From contig DASUOH010000002.1 of NCBI GenBank assembly GCA_036276735.1, positions 1-64,000 on the forward strand: a stretch of DNA of 64,000 nt, read 5' to 3'. The DNA comes from VRUE01 sp036276735. GTDB lineage: Bacteria > Actinomycetota > Thermoleophilia > Solirubrobacterales > 70-9. Under the pieces are notes generated by a model. It was not told the DNA's origin. It was given only the letters and a program-made list of their open reading frames with translations, and searched no databases. How positions within the stretch are numbered: the stretch's first letter is position 1; each line of letters begins with the position of its first letter. The position numbers were made by a program, and so were the translations under genes. Of this stretch, positions 40,154 through 49,427 are shown in pieces.

Positions 40154-41134
40154 GTGCGGAAACTCCCTGCAATTGCGCTGCTTGCGGTGGCGCTGGTCGC
40201 GGTTGCGCCGGCGCTCGCCGCGGAGATCGACGCCCTGAGGGGGAAGGTCAACGACGCCCGCGAGGAAGCCGCGGCGCTGGCCGGCGAGATCCGCGCGACC
40301 CACGAACGCTTCGCCGCCACCCAAGCGGAAGCGGCTGCCGCGGCGAACCGCGAGCGAGAGCTGAGCGGGCTGCTTGCCAGCGGGCGGGAGCGCGCCGCCC
40401 GCCTGAAGGCCGAGGTGGTGGCCGCCGAGCGGCGGCTGATGGGCGAGAAGCGCCGCCTGCGGCGGGCGCGCGGCGCCCTCGCGACTCGCCTGCGAGCCAT
40501 CTACCAGGGTGGCAGCCCGAGCACGGCTGGGGTCGTCTTCGGCTCGAGCGACATCGACGACCTCGCGGTGCGGACCGAGTACCTGGAGCGGATCGAGGAA
40601 TCGGGCACGCTGCTGGCCGAACGGGTCGAGGAAGTCCGCGACACGGTCCGGTCGAGCCTGAACCGGGTCGCCGACGCCAAGCGCCGGATCGACGCCTACA
40701 ACGAGCGCCTCGCGGCGGCCCGCGGTGAAATCGCTTCGGTTCGTGCAGCGGCCGAAGACGCCGCCGCACAGTTGGACGCGATCGCGGCGGAGCGCCGGGC
40801 GGCGCTTTCGACGCTGAAAGCGAAGATCGAGCGGTGGGTGGACGACATCGAGGCCGCCGAAGCCGCAAGCCGGGCCGCTGCCGAAGAAACGGTCGGCCGC
40901 TGGCTCGGGGGGCCCTACTCGATTCCCACCTATGTCGTGATGTGCGAGTCCGGCGGCGACTACAGCGCCCTCAACCCCTCGAGCGGGGCAGGCGGCGCCT
41001 ACCAGATCCTGCCCTCGACCTGGGAGGCCTACGGGGGCGAGGGCGCCCCGCACGAAGCGCCGAAGGCCGAACAGGACCGCATCGCTGCCGAGATCTGGGC
41101 CGACTCAGGCGGCAGCGCCTGGGTCTGCGCCTGA
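40154..41134 (+). CDS. Secreted coiled-coil protein with a transglycosylase-like domain
   Basis: A 326-aa protein from GTG 40154, which lies 7 nt after a TACGGT box. Signal peptide (LPAIALLAVALVAVAPALAA), then a long coiled coil (about residues 25-235) like PcsB/CwlO-type and FtsX-regulated hydrolases, then a C-terminal domain of about 75 residues: VVMCESGGDYSALNPSSGAG, GAYQILPSTWEAYGG. That is the resuscitation-promoting-factor or lysozyme-like fold with the catalytic Glu in CESGG. A peptidoglycan hydrolase kept in check by the coiled coil is the likely role. Confidence 0.88.
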   Translation: MRKLPAIALLAVALVAVAPALAAEIDALRGKVNDAREEAAALAGEIRATHERFAATQAEAAAAANRERELSGLLASGRERAARLKAEVVAAERRLMGEKRRLRRARGALATRLRAIYQGGSPSTAGVVFGSSDIDDLAVRTEYLERIEESGTLLAERVEEVRDTVRSSLNRVADAKRRIDAYNERLAAARGEIASVRAAAEDAAAQLDAIAAERRAALSTLKAKIERWVDDIEAAEAASRAAAEETVGRWLGGPYSIPTYVVMCESGGDYSALNPSSGAGGAYQILPSTWEAYGGEGAPHEAPKAEQDRIAAEIWADSGGSAWVCA

Positions 41135-41227
41135 CACTTTGCGGGGCGCGCCTCTCTTCGCGCCTTCCGTTGCGAAGAAGTGCGAAACTTTTTGCATTCG
41201 CAGCGCCACTCGCGCGTTCACGCCGGT

Positions 41228-41239
41228 TAGCGTGGTTCC
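41228..41239 (+). promoter_or_regulatory. -10 box of a probable leaderless gene
   Basis: TAGCGT at 41228-41233, 6 nt before ATG 41240. The identical hexamer and spacing occur before thpR (45947, ATG 45959). Confidence 0.45.
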
Positions 41240-41497
41240 ATGGAGGCGATGAGAGTGAGCTGGACCGACGACAGGCTGGACGACTTCAGGAAAGACGTCG
41301 ACCAACGGTTCGACCGAGTCGACCAACGGTTCGACCGGGTCGACCGGCGGATCGACCGGGTCGACGAAAGAGTGGATGCGCTGACGCGTGAGATGCACGC
41401 TGAGTTCCGAACGGTGCACAGGACGATGCTCAGCGGTTTTGTCACGCTTTTCGCTGGGATGCTCGGCATCTTGGCGACGATCGTCACCCAGGTCTAG
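41240..41497 (+). CDS. Small tail-anchored coiled-coil protein with heptad repeats
   Basis: An 85-aa protein. Residues about 19-46 are four near-perfect heptads (VDQRFDR, VDQRFDR, VDRRIDR, VDERVDA), coded by a 21-bp tandem repeat at 41298-41383. One membrane helix (MLSGFVTLFAGMLGILATIV) closes the protein. Proteins of this type are widespread in actinobacteria and oligomerise through the coil; the function is unknown. The repeat is prone to unit gain or loss by slippage. Confidence 0.75.
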   Translation: MEAMRVSWTDDRLDDFRKDVDQRFDRVDQRFDRVDRRIDRVDERVDALTREMHAEFRTVHRTMLSGFVTLFAGMLGILATIVTQV

Positions 41498-41536
41498 CCG
41501 AGCAGGGGAGCGTCCAGCGGCGTCGAAGCGGGCGTC

Positions 41537-43702
41537 ATGTTCGTGCGCAAGAAGCGCGGCTCGTCGCGTGGCTCCAAGCGGAAACCGAAAGGCAAGTCGA
41601 AGCGACCCGTCCGGCGCCCGCGCCTGGCCGAAGGCCTGCAGCAGCGCCACGTCGACCTGATCGCCCTCTTCCTGATCGCCGCCGGCGTCTACCTCACCTT
41701 CGTTCTCTTCTTCGCCTGGGACGGTGGCAAGGTCGGTTCCGGCGTGCAGACCGCGCTCGAGTACCTGGTCGGCGGCATCGGCGCGAAGATTGTGACCATC
41801 CTGATGATCCTTACCGGGACGCTGCTGATAACCGGCACCTCTGTCTCGACCGTTGCTCGCGGGATCGGACGGGGCCTGGGCGGAGTGTTCGCCGGCAGTC
41901 GCGACATCGCCCACACGGCGATCCAGCACCGCGACGCGCGCCGCGAGGAACGGCGGCGCGAGAAGAGTCAGGACAGGGTCTATTCCTTCGAGACCCAGGC
42001 CGGCGAGACCGACGTGATGAGCGCCTACCCCGACGAGGACGACCTCGAGCCGACGATCGCCGTCGCCGAGGACCCGCCGGAGGCGCTCGACGAGCCGGTC
42101 ACCCAGGACTTCGAGGAGCTCGACGAGATCGAGTCGGTAGCGGAGGAAGACGAAGGGCTGGGCGATCCGCCGGCACAGGCGCCCCTGACCCCAATGGGCA
42201 ACAAGCGCGGCGTCACCGAAGCCGAGCAGATCGACTACCGACCACCCCCGGCTAAGGCGCTGGAAAAAGGCAAAGGCGACAAAGGACCTGACCCGCGCGA
42301 TCAGGACACGATCGGCCGCAAGCTGGTGGAGACGCTCGGCCACTTCGGGGTCGAGGCCAAGATCGTCGGCATCGTCAGCGGCCCCCACGTCTCCCGCTTC
42401 GAGCTGCGCCTTGCGCCCGGCACCAAGGTGAAGAAAGTCACCGAGCTCTCCAACGACCTCGCCTACGCGCTGGCCTCGACCGACATCCGCATCCTCGCCC
42501 CGATCCCCGGCAAGCAGGCGGTCGGCGTCGAGGTGCCCAATACGCGCCGCCGCCTCGTCAGGCTCGGCGACATCTACGCCGGCAGGCCCGAGAAGACCTC
42601 GCCGTTGGTTGCCTGGCTGGGCAAAGGCATCGACGGCAACGCCGTCTGGACCGACCTCGCCAAGATGCCGCACGTCCTCGTCGCCGGTACCACCGGCTCG
42701 GGCAAGTCGGGCTGCGTCAACGCGATCCTCTCCTCGATCCTCATGCACGCTTCGCCCAACGACGTGCGCCTCGTGCTGGTCGACCCCAAGCAGGTGGAGC
42801 TCAACCACTACGAGAACGTCCCGCACCTCCTGACGCCGGTCGTGACCTCGCCGCGCCTCGCCGCCAACGTCCTCTCCAACCTGATCGGCGAGATGGAGAG
42901 CCGCTACGGGATCATGGGCCAGGCGCGTTGCCGCAACCTGGCCGAGCTGAACCGGGCGCGGGCCAAGGCGGGCGAGCCCCAGCTGCCCCACATCCTCTGT
43001 GTGATCGACGAGCTCGCGGACCTGATGATGGTCTCACCGGCCGAGGTCGAGGACTCGATCATCCGCCTCGCCCAGAAGTCGCGGGCGACCGGCATTCACC
43101 TGGTGCTGGCCACGCAGCGCCCCTCGACCGACATCATCACCGGCACGATCAAGGTCAACATCCCGGCTCGAATCGCCTTCGCGGTCTCCTCGCAGACCGA
43201 CTCTCGCGTGATCCTCGACCAGGGTGGTGCGGAGGCCCTGCTCGGGCAGGGGGACATGTTGTTCCGCGGCGCGGGCACCTCGAAGCTGGCCCGCATCCAG
43301 GGGGCCTTCGTCACCGAGGAGGAGATCGCCAAGATCACCGGCCACTGGTCCAAGCAGGGCGAGCCCGAGTTCGAGGCGGAGCTGCTCGAGGTCCATGAGG
43401 AGAAGGGCGTCGAAGCCGAGGGCGATTACGACCCCGACTCCGACGACCTGCTCGAGGAGGCGATCCGCACCGTGGTGCAGACCGAGACGGCCTCGGTTTC
43501 GATGCTCCAGCGTCGCCTCCGGGTCGGCTACACCCGCGCCGGCCGCCTCGTCGACATGCTGGAGCGACGCGGCGTCATCTCCGGCTACGAGGGATCCAAG
43601 CCGCGCCAGGTGCTGGTCACCGAGGCCGACATCCCGCGCCTGCTCGGCGGCCGAGACGATCCGCAGCCGGTCGCCGTCGAGGCTGACGAGGCGAGCGGTT
43701 AA
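41537..43702 (+). CDS. ftsK: FtsK/SpoIIIE DNA translocase
   Basis: A 721-aa protein. The N-terminus is very basic; I see two clear membrane helices (about 40-60 and 75-100) where four are usual. An acidic linker follows, then the alpha/beta motor with Walker A GTTGSGKSG (about residues 384-392) and Walker B ILCVIDELADLMM, and the C-terminal gamma winged helix (VSMLQRRLRVGYTRAGRLVD) that reads KOPS-type sites. It pumps DNA at the septum and activates XerCD. It is at the small end of the family. Confidence 0.95.
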   Translation: MFVRKKRGSSRGSKRKPKGKSKRPVRRPRLAEGLQQRHVDLIALFLIAAGVYLTFVLFFAWDGGKVGSGVQTALEYLVGGIGAKIVTILMILTGTLLITGTSVSTVARGIGRGLGGVFAGSRDIAHTAIQHRDARREERRREKSQDRVYSFETQAGETDVMSAYPDEDDLEPTIAVAEDPPEALDEPVTQDFEELDEIESVAEEDEGLGDPPAQAPLTPMGNKRGVTEAEQIDYRPPPAKALEKGKGDKGPDPRDQDTIGRKLVETLGHFGVEAKIVGIVSGPHVSRFELRLAPGTKVKKVTELSNDLAYALASTDIRILAPIPGKQAVGVEVPNTRRRLVRLGDIYAGRPEKTSPLVAWLGKGIDGNAVWTDLAKMPHVLVAGTTGSGKSGCVNAILSSILMHASPNDVRLVLVDPKQVELNHYENVPHLLTPVVTSPRLAANVLSNLIGEMESRYGIMGQARCRNLAELNRARAKAGEPQLPHILCVIDELADLMMVSPAEVEDSIIRLAQKSRATGIHLVLATQRPSTDIITGTIKVNIPARIAFAVSSQTDSRVILDQGGAEALLGQGDMLFRGAGTSKLARIQGAFVTEEEIAKITGHWSKQGEPEFEAELLEVHEEKGVEAEGDYDPDSDDLLEEAIRTVVQTETASVSMLQRRLRVGYTRAGRLVDMLERRGVISGYEGSKPRQVLVTEADIPRLLGGRDDPQPVAVEADEASG

Positions 43703-43734
43703 CGGCCTGTTCACGGCCGGCCGCCGTGAGCGGC

Positions 43735-43746
43735 CACAATGTCGAC
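43735..43746 (+). promoter_or_regulatory. -10 box of the RodZ-like gene
   Basis: CACAAT (43735-43740), 6 nt before GTG 43747, with an upstream GGCCGC/GCGGCC hairpin in the ftsK-rodZ gap. Confidence 0.42.
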
Positions 43747-44502
43747 GTGGAGAGTGGAGTCGGAGCCAGCCTGCGCGACGCGCGCAAACGCCGTGACCTC
43801 GACCTGACGGAGGTCGAAGCCGCGATCAAGATTCGCGTTCGCTACCTGCAGGCGATCGAGGACGAAGACTGGCAGGTCCTCCCCGGGGATGTTTACGCGC
43901 GCGGCTTCATCCGCACCTATGCGGCTTTCCTGGGCCTGGACGGCGAGCGGCTGGCCGAGGAGTACCGGCACGGCACGGGGGTCGAGCGCGAGGAGGCGCC
44001 GCGCCGGATGGAGCCGGTCGGAAGCGCAGTTCCCGCGGGCCGCGGCCGGCGCTTGGGAGGGCGCGCCCTCACCGTCCCCGTGGTCCTGGCGGTTGGCGCC
44101 CTCCTCGTGGCGGTCGGCGTCCTCGGCGACGACGGCGACGACGCCGCCTCGCCTGTGAATCCCGCGGGGCGGGAGGATCGTCCGCCGACTCAGCCGACGA
44201 GGACCGTGCCCGCTCGCCCGGGTGTGGCTTTGGAGCTGACGGCGAGCGACGAAGTCTGGGTCTGCCTGCTCGACGCCGAGGAAGAGGCGCTCGTCGACGG
44301 CTTGATCCTCGCGCCGGGAGAGGAGGCGGGCCCGTTCCGATCCGAGCGGTTCTCGGCGGCGTTCGGCAATGGTGCCGTGCAGCTGACCGTCGACGGCGAG
44401 CCGGCGCGGACGCCGGCCAGCTCGGGCCCGGTCGGCTACGTGATCGACGCGGAGGGCGAGCTGAGGGCCCTCGAAGAAGGAGAAAGGCCGGATTGCGCGT
44501 GA
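43747..44502 (+). CDS. RodZ-like HTH membrane protein
   Basis: A 251-aa protein from GTG 43747; an in-frame GTG at 43726 lies before the -10 box. Residues about 5-70 are the RodZ-type HTH (LRDARKRRDLDLTEVEAAIK, then IKIRVRYLQAIEDEDWQVLP, YARGFIRTYAAFLGL). One membrane helix (about 113-133) and a C-terminal beta-rich DUF4115-like domain follow. RodZ links MreB to the membrane in rods; in species without MreB such proteins keep an envelope role. Followed at 30 nt by cinA, an order typical of actinobacteria. Confidence 0.88.
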   Translation: MESGVGASLRDARKRRDLDLTEVEAAIKIRVRYLQAIEDEDWQVLPGDVYARGFIRTYAAFLGLDGERLAEEYRHGTGVEREEAPRRMEPVGSAVPAGRGRRLGGRALTVPVVLAVGALLVAVGVLGDDGDDAASPVNPAGREDRPPTQPTRTVPARPGVALELTASDEVWVCLLDAEEEALVDGLILAPGEEAGPFRSERFSAAFGNGAVQLTVDGEPARTPASSGPVGYVIDAEGELRALEEGERPDCA

Positions 44503-44532
44503 CATATTCCGCCGCCTCCTCTGCTCTCGCTC

Positions 44533-45870
44533 ATGCCTGAAGAATCAGATATGGACAGGCAATCGCTCTCGCGTCCGGGGGCGGCGGCGGCAGGCGTCGT
44601 TCGGGCGGGGATCGTGGTGACCGGGACCGAGGTCCTGACCGGCAGGATCGCCGATCGCAACGGGCCCTGGATCTCCGAACGGCTCGCTGAGCTGGGCATC
44701 GAGGTCGCCCACATCCAGGTGGTCGGCGATCGACCAGCCGACCTCGAGGCGGCGCTGCGCTTCATGGCGGCCGAGGGGATGGACCTGATCGTCACCTCCG
44801 GCGGGCTGGGGCCGACCGCCGACGACCTGACGGCCGAGATCGTCGCCCGCTTCGCCGGTCGCGAGATGTCGCTCGACGAGGGCATGGAGGCGAAGATCGC
44901 GGCGATCCTGGCCGAGTTTGCCCGCCGCTTCGACTTCGACGTCGAGGCCCTGCGCGAGGCCAACCGCAAGCAGGCGATGGTCCCCGACGGCGCCGTGGCG
45001 CTGGACCCAGTCGGCACCGCCCCGGGACTGGTCGTGCCGGCGGACGGGCGCGTGGTGATCGTGCTGCCGGGCCCACCGCGCGAGCTGCAGCCGATGTGGC
45101 CCACGGCGCTGGGAGTAACGCCCGTCCGAGACGTCGTCGCCCGCGCGACGCCGCTTCACGGCTACACGCTGCGCATGTTCGGCATCCCGGAGTCCGAGAT
45201 TGCGAAGAGCTTGCGCGAGATCGAGGCGGGCGGCACCGACCTGAGCGCGGTCGAGATCACGACCTGCCTTCGCCGCGGCGAGATCGAGATCGACGTGCGC
45301 TACCGCGAGGAGGCGAGCGATGTGGCCGAGCGGATCCGTACCGGCCTTGCCGAGCGTCACCGACGGCACCTCTTTAGCGCCGAGGGCGAGACGATCGACG
45401 CCCAGCTCTCGCGTCTTCTGCGGGGTCGGCGTCTGGCGCTGGCCGAGTCCTGCTCGGGCGGCCTGCTGGCGGCACGGCTCACCGATCTGCCGGGCGCCTC
45501 GTCTTACTTCGCCGGCGCCGTCGTCGCGTACTCCAACGAGGCGAAGACCGAGCTGCTCGGTGTGGACTCGGGGCTGATCGAGCGTCACGGCGCCGTGTCG
45601 GCGGAGGTCGCCGAGGCGATGTCCCGCGGCGCGCTGGAGCGGTTCGGCGCCGACGTCGCGGTGGCGATCACCGGCATCGCCGGCCCGAGTGGAGGCAGCG
45701 ACGAGAAGCCGATTGGCTACGTCTGCCTCGACGCTCGCCTCGCCGACGGGACCGAGCTCGCCCGTGACCCGGTGATCCCAGGCGGGCGTGCCGATGTGCG
45801 GGAGCGCTCGGCGCTGGTCGGGATGCACATGCTGCGGACCCTGCTCAGCGGCGAGGAAGCGCCGCTGTAG
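44533..45870 (+). CDS. cinA: CinA-family protein (NMN deamidase / ADP-ribose pyrophosphatase)
   Basis: A 445-aa protein. The N-terminal molybdopterin-binding-like domain (GIVVTGTEVLTGRIADRNGP, then VTSGGLGPTADDLT) has ADP-ribose hydrolase activity in the family; the C-terminal domain (ESCSGGLLAARLTDLPGASS, then SNEAKTELLGV, and GIAGPSGGSDEKPIG) is the NMN deamidase with its Ser and Lys. It salvages NMN produced by DNA ligase. The order cinA-thpR-recA is common in gram-positives. Confidence 0.95.
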   Translation: MPEESDMDRQSLSRPGAAAAGVVRAGIVVTGTEVLTGRIADRNGPWISERLAELGIEVAHIQVVGDRPADLEAALRFMAAEGMDLIVTSGGLGPTADDLTAEIVARFAGREMSLDEGMEAKIAAILAEFARRFDFDVEALREANRKQAMVPDGAVALDPVGTAPGLVVPADGRVVIVLPGPPRELQPMWPTALGVTPVRDVVARATPLHGYTLRMFGIPESEIAKSLREIEAGGTDLSAVEITTCLRRGEIEIDVRYREEASDVAERIRTGLAERHRRHLFSAEGETIDAQLSRLLRGRRLALAESCSGGLLAARLTDLPGASSYFAGAVVAYSNEAKTELLGVDSGLIERHGAVSAEVAEAMSRGALERFGADVAVAITGIAGPSGGSDEKPIGYVCLDARLADGTELARDPVIPGGRADVRERSALVGMHMLRTLLSGEEAPL

Positions 45871-45958
45871 GCCGCTTTCACAGATTTGCCGGGAAGAAAT
45901 TGGGGTTCGGCGACGCTCGGGTGTTGTTCCGCGCGCCCCGGCCGCGTAGCGTCGCCCC

Positions 45959-46561
45959 ATGGCAAAGGAAAGGCTGAAGAGCCCGCGGGTCAAGTTGTTC
46001 GTCGCTCTCGACCTTCCCGAGACGGTGCGGATCGGGGTCGACGCCTGGGGGACCCGAGAGCTGACCGATCCCGCTCTGCGGCCGGTCCTGCCGCAGTCGC
46101 TGCACGTGACGCTGGCTTTCCTCGGCTGGCGACAGGAGAAGGAGATCGCGCGGCTGTCGGAGATCGTCGCAGCCAGCGGCGCCCCGGCGCCGTCGCTCGC
46201 TTTCGGCCAGCCGGTTCAGCGACCGGAACGGGGGCGACCGCGCCTCTTCGCTCTGCCGGTGGCGTCGCCGCAGGCGATGGCACTCCAGGCCGGGGTCGAG
46301 GACATGCTGGTTGCGGCTCGGCTCTACAAGCCCGAGAGGCGGCCGTTCTGGCCGCATGTGACGGTCGCCCGCGTCAAGCGGGAGGAGCGCGGATCGAAGC
46401 GGCCGGCGCGGGTGTCGAAGCCTCCTGGGGCGCTGTCGGAGGAGCTGCTGCGGCCCTTCGATGCCGTCCGGATCACGCTCTACCGTTCTGAACTCCGGCC
46501 GTGGGGTGCGCAGTACACCCCGCTGGCGCAAGTCGAGCTGCCCGCGGGCGGGCAGCAGTGA
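45959..46561 (+). CDS. thpR: RNA 2',3'-cyclic phosphodiesterase
   Basis: A 200-aa 2H phosphoesterase: the two catalytic motifs are LHVTLAFLG (about residues 43-51) and PHVTVARVK (about 133-141). The family opens 2',3'-cyclic phosphates on RNA and was first known as 2'-5' RNA ligase. A TAGCGT -10 box is 6 nt before the ATG, so its mRNA is probably leaderless. It is followed 10 nt later by recA, probably in one transcript. Confidence 0.93.
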   Translation: MAKERLKSPRVKLFVALDLPETVRIGVDAWGTRELTDPALRPVLPQSLHVTLAFLGWRQEKEIARLSEIVAASGAPAPSLAFGQPVQRPERGRPRLFALPVASPQAMALQAGVEDMLVAARLYKPERRPFWPHVTVARVKREERGSKRPARVSKPPGALSEELLRPFDAVRITLYRSELRPWGAQYTPLAQVELPAGGQQ

Positions 46562-46571
46562 GGTGAATCCA

Positions 46572-47675
46572 ATGGCAGATAGAAAAGCGACTTTGAAGGA
46601 CGCCTCGGCCAAGGACGCCAAGGCCAAAGATGCGGCTCTGGAGGCCGCCGTCACCCAGATCGAGCGCGACTTCGGGCAGGGCGCGCTGATGCGGCTCGGC
46701 GCCGACGCCACGATCAAGATCCCGGCGATTCCGACCGGCGCCTTGGCGCTTGACCTGGCGCTGGGGATCGGCGGCGTGCCGCGAGGGCGGATCGTCGAGA
46801 TCTTCGGCCCCGAGTCCTCGGGCAAGACGACGCTGATCTACCACATCATCGCCGAGGCGCAGAGCCGCGGCGGGATCTGCGCCTTCATCGACACCGAGCA
46901 TGCGATCGACCCCTCCTACGCTCGCAAGATCGGCGTCGACACCGACGAGCTGCTGGTCTCCCAGCCCGATTACGGCGAGCAGGCGCTGCAGATCGCCGAC
47001 CGCCTGATCGCCTCGGCGGCGATCGACGTGGTGGCGATCGACTCGGTCGCGGCGCTGACCCCGAAAGCGGAGCTCGACGGCCAGATCGGCGACACCACGG
47101 TCGGCCTCCAGGCCCGCCTGATGTCGCAGGCGATGCGCAAACTCGCCGGCAACCTGAACCGGACCAACACGGTCTGCCTCTTCACCAACCAGATCCGGGA
47201 AAAGGTCGGCGTCCAGTTCGGCTCGCCGGAGACCCAGCCGGGCGGCAGGGCGCTCAAGTTCTACTCCTCGCAGCGCCTCGACATCCGCCGCATCGAAACG
47301 CTCAAGGACGGCACCGAGGCGGTCGGCAACCGGGTCCGGGTCAAAGTCGTCAAGAACAAGGTTGCCTCGCCCTTCAAGCAGGCGGAGTTCGACATCGAGT
47401 ACGGGGTCGGGATCTCGCGCGAGGGCGGTCTCCTCGACTTCGGTATCGAGCAGAACCTCGTCCAGAAGTCGGGTGCCTTCTTCTCTTACGGCAAGACGCG
47501 GCTCGGCCAGGGGCGCAACAACGCCAAACAGTTCCTCACCGACAACCCCGAGATCGCCGCCGAGCTGGAAGGCAAGATCCGCGCCGCGCTCGGGATCGGC
47601 GGGGAGGGGGCTGCGCCGGCCAGTGAGGCTCCCGCCGGCGAGGAGACTCCGGTGGCGGAGGCCAAAGCCGCCTGA
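46572..47675 (+). CDS. recA: Recombinase RecA
   Basis: A 367-aa protein. Walker A GPESSGKT (about residues 79-86), Walker B VVAIDSVAAL, the L2 loop region FTNQIREKVGVQFGSPETQP and the C-terminal domain are intact; the last 30 residues are an acidic Ala/Pro/Glu tail. ATG 46572 has a good ribosome site (GAGGTGA) 6 nt upstream, unlike many genes here. No SOS box is evident nearby, and transcription may start before thpR. recX, the usual neighbour, is missing. Confidence 0.98.
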   Translation: MADRKATLKDASAKDAKAKDAALEAAVTQIERDFGQGALMRLGADATIKIPAIPTGALALDLALGIGGVPRGRIVEIFGPESSGKTTLIYHIIAEAQSRGGICAFIDTEHAIDPSYARKIGVDTDELLVSQPDYGEQALQIADRLIASAAIDVVAIDSVAALTPKAELDGQIGDTTVGLQARLMSQAMRKLAGNLNRTNTVCLFTNQIREKVGVQFGSPETQPGGRALKFYSSQRLDIRRIETLKDGTEAVGNRVRVKVVKNKVASPFKQAEFDIEYGVGISREGGLLDFGIEQNLVQKSGAFFSYGKTRLGQGRNNAKQFLTDNPEIAAELEGKIRAALGIGGEGAAPASEAPAGEETPVAEAKAA

Positions 47676-47704
47676 GCGGCCGCAGTTAATAAGATCGCGC
47701 CCGC

Positions 47705-47971
47705 ATGGACAACGAGACGCTCTTCTACGTCTGCGGCATCCTCCTCGCCCTCTCGGCGGTGGTCGTCAGCTTCCTCGGGCTGAAAACGGAGAAGTTCGCC
47801 GGCCGTGCCAGCGCCCTCGTCGCGATCTGGTTCATCGCCCTCGTCGGGGGAACCACGACGTTCGCCGTCCTGCACGCGCAGGACGAGCACGCCCACGAGG
47901 ACCCCGCGCTGGAGAAAGCCACCGAGGAAGCTGAGAGAGCCGAGAACGAAGGCGTCGAGGCGGCTCCGTAG
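47705..47971 (+). CDS. Small two-helix membrane protein, 88 aa
   Basis: Two membrane helices (about residues 5-25, LFYVCGILLALSAVVVSFLG, and 36-56, ASALVAIWFIALVGGTTTFA) are followed by an acidic, His-containing tail (HAQDEHAHEDPALEKATEEA). It recalls small membrane proteins tied to respiratory or cytochrome complexes, but no firm family is visible. It stands where recX would be expected. A TAAGAT box is 9 nt before the ATG. The repeat copy 2 begins 2 nt after its stop codon. Confidence 0.75.
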   Translation: MDNETLFYVCGILLALSAVVVSFLGLKTEKFAGRASALVAIWFIALVGGTTTFAVLHAQDEHAHEDPALEKATEEAERAENEGVEAAP

Positions 47972-47973
47972 GT

Positions 47974-48082
47974 CCTACCCCGGGCAGGGGTGGAACGTCT
48001 TGTACTTTTTCTGGACGTCCAACCTCGGACGGACGCGGGCTGTCTTCAGAAAAAGTTAAGTGGAACCCCTGCCCGGGGTAGG
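47974..48082. repeat. Interspersed palindromic repeat, copy 2
   Basis: The outer arms are an 18-bp perfect inverted repeat (CCTACCCCGGGCAGGGGT at 47974-47991 and its complement at 48065-48082). The inner stem is ACTTTTTCTG (48004-48013) with CAGAAAAAGT (48047-48056). The reverse complement aligns along its length with copy 1. It fills the gap between the small membrane gene and miaB. Confidence 0.82.
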
Positions 48083-48101
48083 GCCCTAATAAAGTCCTTC
48101 C

Positions 48102-49427
48102 ATGCCGAGCTATCACGTCACCACCTTCGGGTGCCAGATGAACGTGCACGACTCCGAGCGCATGCAGGGCATGCTCGAGTCGTTGGGGTATGAGCAGGCT
48201 GAGGAGCGGGCTGACGCCGATCTGATCCTGTTCAACACCTGCTCGATCCGCGAGTCGGCGGACAGCCGCTTCATCGCCCACCTCGGCGAGGCGAAGCGGT
48301 TGAAGTCCGAAGACCCCGAGCGTGTGGTCGGCGTCGGCGGCTGCTGGGCGCAGTCGGTGAAGGAGGAGGTCTTCCAGCGCTTCCCGTTCGTCGACGTCGC
48401 CTTCGGCCCTGGCCAGATCCACAAGCTCGCCGAGTTCCTCAACTCGGACTCGCTCACCGCCCAGGGTTACTTCGAGTTCGAGGACTTCTCGGGCCACCTG
48501 CCGGCGCGCCGGCAACGCGAGTTCCAGGGCTGGGTGCAGATCTCCCAGGGGTGCAATTGCAAGTGCTCCTACTGCATCGTGCCTTCCACCCGGGGCCGCG
48601 AGGTGAGCCGGGACCCGGCCGAGCTCATCGTCGAGGCAGAGGCCTTGGCCGCCGACGGCGTGCGCGAGGTGACGCTGCTCGGCCAGAACGTCAACAGCTA
48701 CGGCCGTGACCTGCCGGGAGGGTCGCGGATCTCCTTCTCGGAGCTGTTGCGGCGGATCGACGCGGTCGAGGGGATCGATCGCCTCCGCTACACCAGCCCG
48801 CACCCCAAGGACATGCGTGAGGACGTGATTCGCGCCCACGCGGAGCTGCCGTCGCTGTGCGAGCACATCCATCTACCGCTCCAGTCGGGCTCGAGCGCCG
48901 TGCTGAAACGGATGCGGCGGACCTACGACCGCCAGCGCTACATGGACCGGGTGGCGCTGATCCGCGAGCACGTGCCCGACTGCGCGATCACCACCGACAT
49001 CATCGTCGGCTTCCCCGGCGAGACCGAGGCCGACTTCGAGCAGACGATGGAGGTGGTCGACGAGGTCGGCTACGACGGCGCCTTCACCTTCGTCTTCTCG
49101 CCGCGGCGCGAAACCGAGGCGGCGACGATGGGGGACCAGCTGCCGCACCCCGTCAAGATCGAGCGGATGGAACGGCTGGTCGAGCTGGTCCAGCGGCGGG
49201 CGACCGAGCGGGCGCAGCGCTTCGTCGGGCGCCGAGTGGAGGTCCTGGTCGAAGGGACCAGCAGGACCGACGCGACCAGGCTGCGGGGGAGGACGCGGCA
49301 CAACAAGGCGGTGAACTTCGACGGCATCGCCGAGCCCGGTGAACTCGTTGAGGTCGATGTCGACAGCGCGACTTCGCAGACGCTAGGAGGGGTTACCGCC
49401 CAACCCCTCTCTCGACTTTTTCGGTGA
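48102..49427 (+). CDS. miaB: tRNA-2-methylthio-N6-dimethylallyladenosine synthase
   Basis: A 441-aa radical-SAM methylthiotransferase: UPF0004 domain with three Cys (TTFGCQMN, NTCSIRES, GGCWAQS), radical-SAM CxxxCxxC at Cys151, 155 and 158 (GCNCKCSYC), and a C-terminal TRAM domain. It adds the methylthio group at A37 of tRNAs reading UNN codons, after MiaA. The end of the protein (QPLSRLFR) and its stop codon are formed by repeat copy 3. Next gene is miaA, its pathway partner. Confidence 0.96.
   Translation: MPSYHVTTFGCQMNVHDSERMQGMLESLGYEQAEERADADLILFNTCSIRESADSRFIAHLGEAKRLKSEDPERVVGVGGCWAQSVKEEVFQRFPFVDVAFGPGQIHKLAEFLNSDSLTAQGYFEFEDFSGHLPARRQREFQGWVQISQGCNCKCSYCIVPSTRGREVSRDPAELIVEAEALAADGVREVTLLGQNVNSYGRDLPGGSRISFSELLRRIDAVEGIDRLRYTSPHPKDMREDVIRAHAELPSLCEHIHLPLQSGSSAVLKRMRRTYDRQRYMDRVALIREHVPDCAITTDIIVGFPGETEADFEQTMEVVDEVGYDGAFTFVFSPRRETEAATMGDQLPHPVKIERMERLVELVQRRATERAQRFVGRRVEVLVEGTSRTDATRLRGRTRHNKAVNFDGIAEPGELVEVDVDSATSQTLGGVTAQPLSRLFR

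Noticed and set aside
41298..41383. Regular repeat considered as a CRISPR array
   Set aside because: The 21-bp units are contiguous without spacers and code heptads in frame. No cas gene is present in the window.
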